Below, piece by piece: positions 42,513-50,537 of a stretch of DNA of 64,000 bases. The notes beneath the pieces are model-generated. The model saw only the letters and a list, made by a program, of their open reading frames with translations, was not told the origin of the DNA and made no database searches. The stretch comes from DATJCV01 sp963707665 (GTDB taxonomy: Bacteria; Pseudomonadota; Gammaproteobacteria; Burkholderiales; Burkholderiaceae_D): contig CAVPQU010000018.1 of the NCBI GenBank assembly GCA_963707665.1, forward strand, positions 186,001 to 250,000. Reading direction: 5' to 3'. The position numbers were made by a program, and so were the translations under genes. How positions within the stretch are numbered: the stretch's first letter is position 1; each line of letters starts with the position of its first letter.

Positions 42513-43058
42513 ATGACTTATCGTTATTGTCCGGTGTGTGCAGCGCCGCTGGTGCAGCGGGCGGATGTGGGCGAGGCCGGCAAGCTGCGGCTGGCTTGCC
42601 CGGACGGCCACTGGACGCATTGGGACAATCCGCTACCGGTGCTGGCTGCGCTGGTCGAAATCGATGGCCGCATCCTGCTGGCGCGCAACGCCGCCTGGCC
42701 GGAAAAAACCTTTGCCCTGATCACCGGTTTCATGGAACGCGATGAAACCCCGGAGCAGGGTGTGGCGCGCGAATTATTCGAGGAAACCAGCCTGGTGGCG
42801 CAACAGATCAGTTTGATCGGCGTCTACGAATTCATGCGCAAGAATGAAGTGATCATTGCGTACCATGTGCAGGCGGCAGGCGATATCCGCCTGTCTGAGG
42901 AGTTGGTCGAATACCGTTTGCTGGCACCGGAAAAGCTGCGCCCATGGCGCGCCGGCACCGGTTATGCGATGGCTGACTGGATGCGGGCGCGCGGTCTGGC
43001 GGTGGAATTCATGGATTGGCCCGGACGTCCAGCCAGCGCCGAGACGGCCGCTGAATGA
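42513..43058 (+). CDS. Nudix hydrolase with zinc-ribbon N-terminus (NudC-like)
   Basis: A 181-residue protein: N-terminal CPVC...C zinc-ribbon-like segment (YRYCPVCAAPL, with a further Cys in LACPDGHW), then a Nudix box (GFMERDETPEQGVARELFEE, continuing TS) between residues ~73 and 95. Architecture resembles the C-terminal part of NADH pyrophosphatase, so it may hydrolyse NAD(H)-like dinucleotides; substrate not deducible. ATG follows a TTAACT-ACG-AGTTAA palindrome (42495-42509) rather than a clear Shine-Dalgarno site. Confidence 0.88.
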   Translation: MTYRYCPVCAAPLVQRADVGEAGKLRLACPDGHWTHWDNPLPVLAALVEIDGRILLARNAAWPEKTFALITGFMERDETPEQGVARELFEETSLVAQQISLIGVYEFMRKNEVIIAYHVQAAGDIRLSEELVEYRLLAPEKLRPWRAGTGYAMADWMRARGLAVEFMDWPGRPASAETAAE

Positions 43059-43143
43059 ATGATGCCTTGTTGCAATGCATCATCCGTATGCTGTTTGGGA
43101 TAGAATCCGACACTCCTGCACTTGCCTCATTTGAGAACCCACC

Positions 43144-43371
43144 ATGGAATTCCACAAGGAACTGGACGCGCGCGGCTTGAACTGCCCGCTGCCAATTTTG
43201 AAAACCAAAAAGGCGCTGGCGGAAATGACCAGCGGTCAGGTGTTGCGCGTGCTCGCGACCGACCCCGGTTCGGTGCGCGATTTCCAGGCATTCGCGAAAC
43301 AAACCGGCAATGAACTGTTGGCACAATCGGAATCCAACAAGGAATTTCTGTTCTATATGCGACGCAAGTAG
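43144..43371 (+). CDS. TusA/SirA-like sulfur carrier
   Basis: A 75-residue protein with the family core LDARGLNCPLPILKTKKAL; the CPxP cysteine (Cys16) is the persulfide-carrying residue of TusA proteins. Members relay sulfur for tRNA thiolation, molybdopterin or dissimilatory sulfur pathways. It stands alone between a Nudix gene and the etf genes, so which pathway it serves is unknown. Confidence 0.88.
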   Translation: MEFHKELDARGLNCPLPILKTKKALAEMTSGQVLRVLATDPGSVRDFQAFAKQTGNELLAQSESNKEFLFYMRRK

Positions 43372-43408
43372 CGCTGCCTCGACACTGGCGGCCATCCCGA
43401 AAATTATC

Positions 43409-43420
43409 GAACGATCGTTC
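43409..43420. promoter_or_regulatory. TetR-type palindrome upstream of etfB
   Basis: Perfect palindrome GAACGATCGTTC just before a promoter-like TTGGCG (43427-43432) and TATAAT (43452-43457, 19-bp spacer). Similar CGAACGNTCGTTCG-type sites are used by TetR-family regulators of fatty-acid and branched-chain catabolism; assignment inferred. Confidence 0.45.
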
Positions 43421-43495
43421 TAAATTTTGGCGTGGCGCGCTATTTCTCTTTTATAATTTACCGGTTTACGATTTACGTCATTTAAAGGCCTACCT

Positions 43496-44245
43496 ATGAA
43501 AATACTGGTTCCAGTCAAGCGCGTGGTCGACTACAACGTCAAGGTGCGGGTGAAGTCGGACGGCACCGGCGTCGACATCGCCAACGTCAAGATGTCGATG
43601 AATCCATTCGATGAAATCGCGGTGGAAGAAGCGATGCGGCTGAAAGAAGCCGGCAAGGCCAGCGAAGTGATCGCGGTCTCGTGCGGCGTGACGGCCTGCC
43701 AGGAAACGCTGCGCACCGCGCTGGCGATCGGCGCCGACCGCGCGGTGCTGGTCGAAACCGAGGTCGAACTGCAACCGCTGGCAGTTGCCAAGTTGCTGCA
43801 GGCAGTCGCCGCCAAGGAGCAGCCGCAATTGATCATCCTCGGCAAGCAAGCGATCGACGACGACTGCAACCAGACCGGCCAGATGCTGGCCGCGCTATTG
43901 GGCTGGCCGCAAGCCACGTTCGCGTCGAAGGTCGTGCTGGAAGACGGCCAGGCCACGGTGACGCGCGAAGTCGATGGCGGCTTGGAAACGCTGGCGCTGA
44001 CGCTGCCGGCCATCGTCACCACCGACTTGCGCCTGAACGAGCCGCGCTATGTGACATTGCCCAACATCATGAAAGCGAAGAAAAAGCCGCTCGACGTGGT
44101 CACGCCAGCCGATCTCGGCGTCGATGTCGCGCCGCGCTTGACGACCTTGAAAGTGGTCGAGCCGCCGAAGCGCTCGGCCGGGATCAAGGTGCCCGATGTG
44201 GCGACGCTGGTGGCGAAGCTGAAAAACGAAGCCAAGGTAATTTGA
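43496..44245 (+). CDS. etfB: EtfB, electron transfer flavoprotein beta subunit
   Basis: A 249-residue subunit that with EtfA carries electrons from acyl-CoA dehydrogenases to ETF-quinone oxidoreductase. MKILVPVKRVVDYNVKVRVK and DEIAVEEAMRLKEAG are standard EtfB starts; the AMP-binding region LGKQAIDDDCNQTGQMLAAL is intact. It leads an etfB-etfA-acyl-CoA dehydrogenase unit behind a TATAAT promoter and a TetR-like palindrome. Confidence 0.95.
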   Translation: MKILVPVKRVVDYNVKVRVKSDGTGVDIANVKMSMNPFDEIAVEEAMRLKEAGKASEVIAVSCGVTACQETLRTALAIGADRAVLVETEVELQPLAVAKLLQAVAAKEQPQLIILGKQAIDDDCNQTGQMLAALLGWPQATFASKVVLEDGQATVTREVDGGLETLALTLPAIVTTDLRLNEPRYVTLPNIMKAKKKPLDVVTPADLGVDVAPRLTTLKVVEPPKRSAGIKVPDVATLVAKLKNEAKVI

Positions 44246-44342
44246 ATGGTGCGGATCGCCGGCAGCACTGCACTGCCGCGCCGCCCCGACCCGTTGACAC
44301 AGACGCGCGCTGCGCCCCATTAGGAATCATTAGGAATCGATC

Positions 44343-45272
44343 ATGACTGCACTCGTCGTTGCTGAACACGATAATGCTTCGCTCAAGGCAAGCACGTTAC
44401 ATACCGTCACCGCCGCCCGCCAGTGCGGCGGCGACGTCCACATCCTGGTCGCCGGCCATCAGGCGGGGGCCGCGGCCGAAGCGGCGTCGAAGATTGCCGG
44501 CGTCGCCAAGGTGCTGGTCGCCGATGCGCCCCAGTTCGCCGACGGCCTGGCTGAAAATGTCGCCGAGCAAGTGCTGGCGCTGGCCGGTACGTATTCGCAT
44601 ATCCTGGCGCCGGCCACCGCCTATGGCAAGAATATCTTGCCGCGGGTGGCGGCCAAACTGGACGTCGGCCAGATTTCGGAAATCACCAAGGTCGATGCAC
44701 CGGACACTTTCGAGCGCCCGATCTATGCCGGCAATGCGATTGCCACCGTGCAATCGGCGGATGCGGTCAAGGTGATCACCGTGCGCGGCACCGGCTTTGA
44801 CGCTGCCGCCCAGGGGGGCAATGCCGCGATCGAGACCGTCGCGGCAGTCGCCGATTCCGGCAAGTCCGCCTTCGTGTCGCGCGAATTGGCAACGTCCGAC
44901 CGGCCGGAATTGACTGCTGCCAAGATCATCGTCTCGGGTGGACGCGGTATGGGTTCCAGTGACAACTTCAAGATTCTCGAGCCGTTGGCCGACAAGCTGG
45001 GGGCGGCGATGGGCGCGTCGCGCGCGGCAGTCGACGCCGGCTTCGTGCCGAACGATTGGCAAGTCGGCCAGACCGGCAAGATCGTCGCGCCGCAGTTGTA
45101 TATTGCCGTTGGGATTTCGGGCGCGATCCAACATCTGGCGGGGATGAAGGATTCGAAAACCATCGTCGCCATCAACAAGGATCCGGAAGCGCCGATCTTT
45201 GCCGTGGCCGACTATGGCTTGGTCGGCGACTTGTTCGACATCGTGCCGCAACTGGTGGCGGAACTCGGTTAA
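44343..45272 (+). CDS. etfA: EtfA, electron transfer flavoprotein alpha subunit
   Basis: A 309-residue FAD-binding subunit. C-terminal FAD motifs are clear: SGGRGMGSSDNFKILEPLAD, GQTGKIVAPQLYIAVGISGA and IQHLAGMKDSKTIVAINKD. The ATG is preceded by a tandem ATTAGGAATC duplication (44319-44338) that places two AGGAA boxes before the start. Expected partner is EtfB encoded 97 bases upstream. Confidence 0.95.
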   Translation: MTALVVAEHDNASLKASTLHTVTAARQCGGDVHILVAGHQAGAAAEAASKIAGVAKVLVADAPQFADGLAENVAEQVLALAGTYSHILAPATAYGKNILPRVAAKLDVGQISEITKVDAPDTFERPIYAGNAIATVQSADAVKVITVRGTGFDAAAQGGNAAIETVAAVADSGKSAFVSRELATSDRPELTAAKIIVSGGRGMGSSDNFKILEPLADKLGAAMGASRAAVDAGFVPNDWQVGQTGKIVAPQLYIAVGISGAIQHLAGMKDSKTIVAINKDPEAPIFAVADYGLVGDLFDIVPQLVAELG

Positions 45273-45301
45273 ACCGCGGTTGATTCGCTGGCAATAACAC
45301 C

Positions 45302-45376
45302 AGGCAGGCTTGCAGCGCTGGCGCGCACGGAACAATTTTCGTAGTGGCGCCATGTTCCTGCATGGCCTGCCTTTTT
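45302..45376 (+). other. possible attenuator between etfA and the acyl-CoA dehydrogenase gene
   Basis: AGGCAGGC (45302-45309) is complementary to GCCTGCCT (45365-45372), which runs into TTTTT. A local hairpin GCCATG-TTCCTG-CATGGC (45349-45366) competes for the same 3' segment. The two mutually exclusive pairings and the T run are terminator/antiterminator-like; unproven. Confidence 0.3.
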
Positions 45377-45390
45377 CTATGGAGTTTCAC

Positions 45391-47181
45391 ATGAGTTACG
45401 TCGCACCATTGAAGGACATGCTGTTCGTGATGAACGAATTGGCTGGTTTGCGCGAAGTCAGTCAATTGCCCGGTTGCGAAGATGCGACGCCCGAAACGGT
45501 ACAGGCGGTGCTCGAAGAAAATGCCCGCTTCTGCAGCGAAGTGGTGGCGCCGCTGAACGTAATCGGCGACCGCGAGCCCAGCAGTTGGCAGGATGGCGAG
45601 GTGACGACGACCAAGGGGTTTCGCGAAGCGTTCAAGGCCTTCGGTGAAGCCGGCTGGCAAGGTGTGCAGCACCCGGTCGATTTCGGCGGCCAGGGTTTGC
45701 CCAAGCTGGTGGCCACGGCCTGTATTGAAATGCTGAATTCGGCCAATCTCTCGTTCGCCCTGTGCCCGCTATTGACCGACGGCGCCATCGAAGCGCTGAT
45801 GACCGCTGGCAGCGACGCGCAAAAAAATACCTATCTCGAAAATCTGATTTCGGGCAAGTGGACCGGCACCATGAACCTGACCGAGCCGCAAGCCGGCTCC
45901 GATCTGGCACTGGTGCGCACCAAGGCCGTGCCGCAAGGCGACGGCAGCTACAAGCTGTTCGGCACCAAGATTTTCATCACCTACGGCGAGCATGACATGG
46001 CCGAGAACATCGTCCATCTGGTACTGGCCCGCACCCCGGACGCGCCTGAAGGGGTGAAAGGAATTTCGCTATTCGTCGTGCCTAAATTTCTCGTCAATGC
46101 CGACGGCACGGTGGGTACGCGCAACGACGTTCATTGCGTGTCGATCGAACACAAGCTCGGCATCAAGGCCAGTCCGACCGCGGTATTGCAGTTCGGCGAT
46201 CACGGCGGTGCGATCGGCACCCTGATCGGCGAAGAAAATCGTGGTCTCGAATACATGTTCATCATGATGAACGCGGCGCGCTTTGCGGTTGGCATGCAGG
46301 GCGTCGGCGTGGCCCAGCGTGCCTATCAAAAGGCGGTGGAATACGCCAAGGACCGGGTGCAGTCGCGCGACCTGGCCGGTTCGGCCGGCCCGGTTGCCAT
46401 TATTCATCAACCCGATGTGCGGCGCATGCTGATGTCGATGCGGGCACAGACCGAAGCGGCGCGAGCGCTGGCGTATGTGACGGCAGCGGCGCTGGATGCC
46501 GCGCATCATCATCCGGATGAGGCGACGCGCAAGAGCAACCAGGCGTTTTACGAATACATGGTGCCGGTGGTCAAGGGCTGGTCCACCGAATTGTCGGTGG
46601 ATGTCGCCTCGACCGGCGTACAAGTACATGGCGGTATGGGTTTCATCGAAGAAACCGGCGCCGCCCAGTATTACCGCGATGCGCGCATCCTGCCGATTTA
46701 CGAAGGCACCACCGCGATCCAGGCCAATGATCTGGTCGGTCGCAAGACCGCGCGCGATGGCGGCGCAACTGCGCAGGCGATCATCGTCCAGGTGCGCCAG
46801 ACCGAGGCGGATCTGGCGCGCAGCCCATCAAACGAACTGGCGGCCATTGGTAGCCGCCTGGGAAGCGCCGTCAGCGCCCTGGAGCAGGTGGTCGGCTATG
46901 TCGCCGCGCATGCCCGATCGGATGTCAAGGCTGTATTCGCGGGCAGTGTGCTGTACTTGAAACTGACGGGAATTGTGCTCGGTGGCTGGCAAATGGCGCG
47001 CGCCGCCGCGATTGCGGAACAGAAACTGCAGACGGGCGGCGGCGATGCGGATTTCTTGCGCGCCAAGATCGTTACCGCGCGCTTTTTTGCCGATCATTTC
47101 CTGGCGCAGGCAGAAGGCATGCGGACTGCCATCATGGAAGGCAGTGCCGGCGTATTAGCGCTGACCGAACAGCAGTTCTGA
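45391..47181 (+). CDS. acyl-CoA dehydrogenase (~600-residue, AcdA/DmdC-like group)
   Basis: A 596-residue FAD enzyme. Central ACD motifs are present: GTMNLTEPQAGSDLA (flavin/substrate), FGTKIFITYGEHDM and the C-terminal GVQVHGGMGFIEETGAAQYY with YRDARILPIYEGTTAIQ. The long form with an extra C-terminal domain resembles the DmdC/FadE-like subgroup, so chain length is uncertain and medium/long acyl-CoA or methylthio-acyl-CoA are possible. ATG 45391 follows GGAG. Encoded with etfBA, its electron acceptor. Confidence 0.92.
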   Translation: MSYVAPLKDMLFVMNELAGLREVSQLPGCEDATPETVQAVLEENARFCSEVVAPLNVIGDREPSSWQDGEVTTTKGFREAFKAFGEAGWQGVQHPVDFGGQGLPKLVATACIEMLNSANLSFALCPLLTDGAIEALMTAGSDAQKNTYLENLISGKWTGTMNLTEPQAGSDLALVRTKAVPQGDGSYKLFGTKIFITYGEHDMAENIVHLVLARTPDAPEGVKGISLFVVPKFLVNADGTVGTRNDVHCVSIEHKLGIKASPTAVLQFGDHGGAIGTLIGEENRGLEYMFIMMNAARFAVGMQGVGVAQRAYQKAVEYAKDRVQSRDLAGSAGPVAIIHQPDVRRMLMSMRAQTEAARALAYVTAAALDAAHHHPDEATRKSNQAFYEYMVPVVKGWSTELSVDVASTGVQVHGGMGFIEETGAAQYYRDARILPIYEGTTAIQANDLVGRKTARDGGATAQAIIVQVRQTEADLARSPSNELAAIGSRLGSAVSALEQVVGYVAAHARSDVKAVFAGSVLYLKLTGIVLGGWQMARAAAIAEQKLQTGGGDADFLRAKIVTARFFADHFLAQAEGMRTAIMEGSAGVLALTEQQF

Positions 47182-47215
47182 GCGCTGTGCGGGTTGGTCG
47201 CAGTCTGCGATCGAC

Positions 47216-47530
47216 TCAGCTCGGCTGCTGATTTTCCGGCGTCGGCGGCAGCTTGGGTTTGAATTGCTGCTCGCTGATGCGGTATTTGCCGCGTCGGTCG
47301 CCCATCAATTCACGCAGTTCGCTGATGCTCATCTCGCTGACTTCATGCATCCGGATCAGCAGCGAGGCGCCGACCGGCAAGCGGCGGTGGCGGATCTTGC
47401 TGATGACCGGTGGCGCGACTTCCAGCGCTCGCGACAGCGCTGCATCGTTTTTCAGGTGCAGGCGCTGGATCAATGCTTCCAGCAGATGGTCCGGGTTGTA
47501 TTCCCTTTGTTCAAGCAGATGATGTGCCAT
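47216..47530 (-). CDS. small HTH (XRE/Cro-like) protein
   Basis: A 104-residue protein with a central helix-turn-helix-like region (NDAALSRALEVAPPVISKIRHRRLPV) followed by a short helix (ISELRELMGDRRGKYR) and a Pro/Gln-rich tail. It looks like a small DNA-binding protein related to Cro/C1-type HTH families. No neighbouring toxin or phage gene suggests an addiction or phage role. Function and targets unknown. Confidence 0.7.
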   Translation of the reverse strand: MAHHLLEQREYNPDHLLEALIQRLHLKNDAALSRALEVAPPVISKIRHRRLPVGASLLIRMHEVSEMSISELRELMGDRRGKYRISEQQFKPKLPPTPENQQPS

Positions 47531-47658
47531 GGTGCCCTCAGTGGTTGGTTGCGCCGTTTCGATTTATTTTGACGAAGGATGTGACACCACTATTGATCTA
47601 TCGTAATAAAACGTGCGGATTGGCACGCTTTTCGCACGCCAGCAACCATCCAGCGCAA

Positions 47659-48069
47659 TCAGCCGTAGGCACCACCGGTAAATAGCAGGTCGAAAGTGCG
47701 GGCGATGGCGGCGATCAGGCCGGTCGTGCCCCCTGCCATGGCCAGGATCAGCAGCAACACGACAGGCCAGCCCGAACTGGAGTGCCGGCCAGTGGCCGGA
47801 TTATGGCTCGCGTCCCAGCGCTGGTCCGGCGTCAGGCCAAGCACCAACGCCTCCAGCAGGCCGATCAAAACCGATGCGACAAACAGGCCCCCGACGAACA
47901 GTATTTGTTGCTCGGGTACGGCCAGCCAGATGGCCAGCGAAATCGGCACCGTGGCCAGATGCAGCCAAGCCCAGATATCCCGCAGGCCGTACAGGTAAAA
48001 GCGATGGACGCCAAAACCGCCAAGCACAATGGCCAGCAGCGTCGCAAGGGTCTTGTTTTTATGTCGCAT
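47659..48069 (-). CDS. TM2-domain membrane protein
   Basis: A 136-residue protein with the TM2 motif (LATLLAIVLGGFGVHRFYLYGL) and three or four hydrophobic segments (LFVASVLIGLLEALVLGL; VVLLLILAMAGGTTGLIAA). TM2 proteins are small, poorly characterised membrane proteins. It is transcribed away from rpsP; paired-repeat copy 5 lies in the divergent gap. Confidence 0.8.
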   Translation of the reverse strand: MRHKNKTLATLLAIVLGGFGVHRFYLYGLRDIWAWLHLATVPISLAIWLAVPEQQILFVGGLFVASVLIGLLEALVLGLTPDQRWDASHNPATGRHSSSGWPVVLLLILAMAGGTTGLIAAIARTFDLLFTGGAYG

Positions 48070-48099
48070 GGTTCGATTCTGGACTCAAGAGCAAATAAA

Positions 48100-48171
48100 G
48101 GAGTATGTCACAAACTGGCGTTTTCCCGCATAAGGTGAGAGCGAGAATAAAAATGCACCACGGAGTATATA
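48100..48171 (+). repeat. paired GGAGTATG element, copy 5 (62-bp variant)
   Basis: GGAGTATG at 48100-48107 and GGAGTATATA at 48162-48171, start-to-start 62 bp instead of 53. Core AAACTGGCGTTTTCCCG matches copies 4 and 6. Its interior also carries CCGCATAAGGTGAGAGCG, nearly repeated in the rpsP promoter at 48301-48318. Confidence 0.7.
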
Positions 48172-48297
48172 GGCGGCATGCGCTGCGGCCCAAGGCTCGG
48201 GGTCGTGCCTGACAGGCATAAGCGTCTTGTTCTGCCTGCTTTTCTGATCCTGACGTCACGCCGAAACAGGATGGACGAACGGGCACCGGGTATCGAG

Positions 48298-48327
48298 TTG
48301 CCGCATAAGGTGAAAGCGCGCTATAAT
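48298..48327 (+). promoter_or_regulatory. promoter of the rpsP operon
   Basis: TTGCCG (48298-48303), 18-bp spacer, TATAAT (48322-48327); predicted start ~48334, giving a 34-nt leader before rpsP. Confidence 0.7.
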
Positions 48328-48367
48328 TTGCGGCTTTTTTCGTGTTCGAACACTTTCTGGAATCATT

Positions 48368-48622
48368 ATGGTCGTTATTCGCTTATCCCGTGGCGGCGCA
48401 AAAAAGCGCCCCTTTTTCAATATCATCGCTACCGACTCGCGCAGTCGGCGCGACGGCCGTTTTATCGAGCGCATCGGTTTTTATAATCCGGTTGCTTCCG
48501 GCGGCGAGGAAAGCCTGCGGGTCGCGCAAGACCGCTTGACGCACTGGCAAGGTGTTGGCGCGCAACTGTCGCCGACCGTGGCTCGTCTGCTGGCTCAAAA
48601 CAGCAAAAAAGCGGCAGCCTGA
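48368..48622 (+). CDS. rpsP: RpsP, 30S ribosomal protein S16
   Basis: An 84-residue ribosomal protein; MVVIRLSRGGAKKRPFFNII and DSRSRRDGRFIERIGFYNP are diagnostic of S16. First gene of rpsP-rimM-trmD-rplS, the conserved ribosome-maturation operon. Confidence 0.97.
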   Translation: MVVIRLSRGGAKKRPFFNIIATDSRSRRDGRFIERIGFYNPVASGGEESLRVAQDRLTHWQGVGAQLSPTVARLLAQNSKKAAA

Positions 48623-48631
48623 TTCAAACTG

Positions 48632-49195
48632 GTGTCGGCGTTGTCGCAGCGAGTGGTAGCAGGGCTGGTGCCTCCTGATGATGTCGTGCCGGTTGGCCAT
48701 GTAACGGGCGCGTACGGCGTCGCCGGCTGGGTCAGAATCCGGCCGTATTCGCCTGAGGCGGAAGCCTTGCTGCAGGCGCGCTCCTGGTGGCTCGACAAGC
48801 CCACTTTGCACGACGTCCAGGTACTGCAGGCCAAGCGTCATGGAGCCGACGTGGTGGCGCTCTTGATGGGAATGGCCGGACGCGACGCCGCCGAGGCGCT
48901 CAAGGGTGCGGTGGTGCAGATTCGGCGCAGTCATTTTCCGGCGCTGGCGGAAGGCGAATTTTATTGGTCCGATCTGATCGGACTGGATGTCGAGAATCTG
49001 CAGCAGCAAGCGCTGGGGCGGGTGACGGATTTGATGGATAACGGTGCCCATCCGATCCTGCGGGTGGCGCCGCCAGCGGTCGCCGCGTCCCAGGCGGCTG
49101 CGCCCGAGTTGCTGATACCGTTCGTCGCTCAATTCATTCTCGCGGTCGACCAGACGGCAAAGAAGATTACGGTTGACTGGGGCCTGGATTATTGA
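48632..49195 (+). CDS. rimM: RimM, 16S rRNA processing/30S assembly factor
   Basis: A 187-residue factor that helps assemble the 30S head. PVGHVTGAYGVAGWVRIRPY is the N-terminal motif, and EGEFYWSDLIGLDV plus the PRC-barrel part follow. The GTG at 48632 is the first in-frame start after rpsP; a later GTG could also be used, and no strong ribosome site is visible, suggesting coupling to rpsP. Confidence 0.93.
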   Translation: MSALSQRVVAGLVPPDDVVPVGHVTGAYGVAGWVRIRPYSPEAEALLQARSWWLDKPTLHDVQVLQAKRHGADVVALLMGMAGRDAAEALKGAVVQIRRSHFPALAEGEFYWSDLIGLDVENLQQQALGRVTDLMDNGAHPILRVAPPAVAASQAAAPELLIPFVAQFILAVDQTAKKITVDWGLDY

Positions 49196-49233
49196 TTTGT
49201 CCGGCAAGGGCGTGAGGGCAGGGAGCGGTCGAG

Positions 49234-49986
49234 ATGCAATTTGATGTCGTGACGCTGTTCCCGGAGATGTTTGCCGCATTGACCGGTTCCGGCATCAGCC
49301 GGCGCGCCTTCGAGCAAAAAAAATGCGAATTGGCGCTGTGGAATCCACGTGATTTCACCAGCGATAATCACCGCACCGTGGATGACCGCCCATATGGCGG
49401 CGGACCCGGCATGGTGATGATGGTCAAGCCGCTGGAGGCCGCGATCGATGCCGCCAGCGCGCGCCAGTTGCACGCCGGACTGCCACGGCCGCGCGTCATC
49501 TACCTGTCGCCGCAAGGCTCGGCGCTGACGCATGCGCGGGTCATGCAGTTGAGCGCGGAGGCCGGGCTGGTGTTGTTGTGCGGGCGTTACGAGGCGGTTG
49601 ATCAGCGTTTGCTGGAACGCCGCGTCGATGAAGAAATCAGTCTCGGCGATTTCGTGCTGTCGGGCGGCGAATTGCCGGCAATGGCGCTGATGGATGCGCT
49701 GATCCGGCAGTTGCCTGGCGTGTTGCATGACGAGGCCTCGGCAGTCGAGGACAGTTTTGTCAACGGCTTGCTGGATTACCCGCATTACACGCGGCCGGAA
49801 GAATACGAGGGCAGGGCGGTGCCGCCGCTGCTGTTGGGCGGAAATCACGCTGAAATTGTAAAATGGCGGCGTCAGCAGGCTTTGCGGGCGACTGCCAAAA
49901 AGCGGCCGGACATGATCATCAGTGCGCGCGCCGCAGGTTTGCTGAGCGCCGCCGACGAAAAATATTTGAGCAGTTTGCAGTTGTAG
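49234..49986 (+). CDS. trmD: TrmD, tRNA (guanine37-N1)-methyltransferase
   Basis: A 250-residue SPOUT methyltransferase placing m1G37 on tRNAs reading CNN codons. FDVVTLFPEMFAALTGSGIS, RPYGGGPGMVMM and the trefoil-knot motif FVLSGGELPAMALMDALIR are all present. GGGAGCGG lies upstream of the ATG. Essential in most bacteria. Confidence 0.97.
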   Translation: MQFDVVTLFPEMFAALTGSGISRRAFEQKKCELALWNPRDFTSDNHRTVDDRPYGGGPGMVMMVKPLEAAIDAASARQLHAGLPRPRVIYLSPQGSALTHARVMQLSAEAGLVLLCGRYEAVDQRLLERRVDEEISLGDFVLSGGELPAMALMDALIRQLPGVLHDEASAVEDSFVNGLLDYPHYTRPEEYEGRAVPPLLLGGNHAEIVKWRRQQALRATAKKRPDMIISARAAGLLSAADEKYLSSLQL

Positions 49987-49992
49987 TGTCGC

Positions 49993-50012
49993 GCAGCTCT
50001 CTTGGGAGCTGC
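49993..50012 (+). other. hairpin in the trmD-rplS gap
   Basis: GCAGCTC-TCTTGG-GAGCTGC stem-loop in the leader of rplS, without T tract. It could mark processing or L19-linked control. Confidence 0.35.
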
Positions 50013-50085
50013 ATGTTTAACCCCATCCTATACCGGGCATTTTTGCAATTACACAGCGCCGGCACGATGGCATTTGGAGCTGAAA

Positions 50086-50469
50086 ATGGATTTGATCCAG
50101 CAACTTGAGCAAGACGAGATTAACCGTCTCGGAAAAAGCATTCCCGACTTTGCCCCCGGCGATACCGTGGTGGTCAATGTCAACGTGGTCGAAGGAACGC
50201 GCAAGCGTGCCCAGGCTTACGAAGGTGTCGTGATTTCGCGCCGCAACCGTGGCTTGAATTCGAACTTCATCGTTCGCAAGATCTCTTCCGGCGAAGGCGT
50301 TGAGCGTACCTTTCAGCTCTACTCGCCGTTGATTGCATCGATCGAAGTCAAGCGGCGCGGCGACGTGCGGCGCGCCAAACTGTATTATCTGCGTGAGCGT
50401 TCCGGAAAATCGGCGCGCATCAAGGAAAAGCTGCCGAGCCGTCGCGCTGCGGCCAAGCAAGCGGAGTAA
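50086..50469 (+). CDS. rplS: RplS, 50S ribosomal protein L19
   Basis: A 127-residue ribosomal protein: FAPGDTVVVNVNVVEGTRKR, QAYEGVVISRRNRGLNSNF and RRGDVRRAKLYYLRERSGK identify L19. ATG 50086 follows TTGGAG. An intrinsic terminator closes the operon. Confidence 0.97.
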   Translation: MDLIQQLEQDEINRLGKSIPDFAPGDTVVVNVNVVEGTRKRAQAYEGVVISRRNRGLNSNFIVRKISSGEGVERTFQLYSPLIASIEVKRRGDVRRAKLYYLRERSGKSARIKEKLPSRRAAAKQAE

Positions 50470-50491
50470 GCATCGCGCGCACGTTTCACGA

Positions 50492-50516
50492 AAAGGCACC
50501 GCAGGTGCCTTTTTTT
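50492..50516 (+). terminator. intrinsic terminator of the rpsP operon
   Basis: 9-bp stem AAAGGCACC/GGTGCCTTT, GCA loop, T run to 50516; 22 bases after the rplS stop. Confidence 0.92.
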
Positions 50517-50537
50517 GCTTCAGATCAGGAAACTATC

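Noticed and set aside
48256..49279. Long minus-strand frames opposite rpsP and rimM
   Set aside because: Antisense to essential ribosomal operon genes with no motif support.
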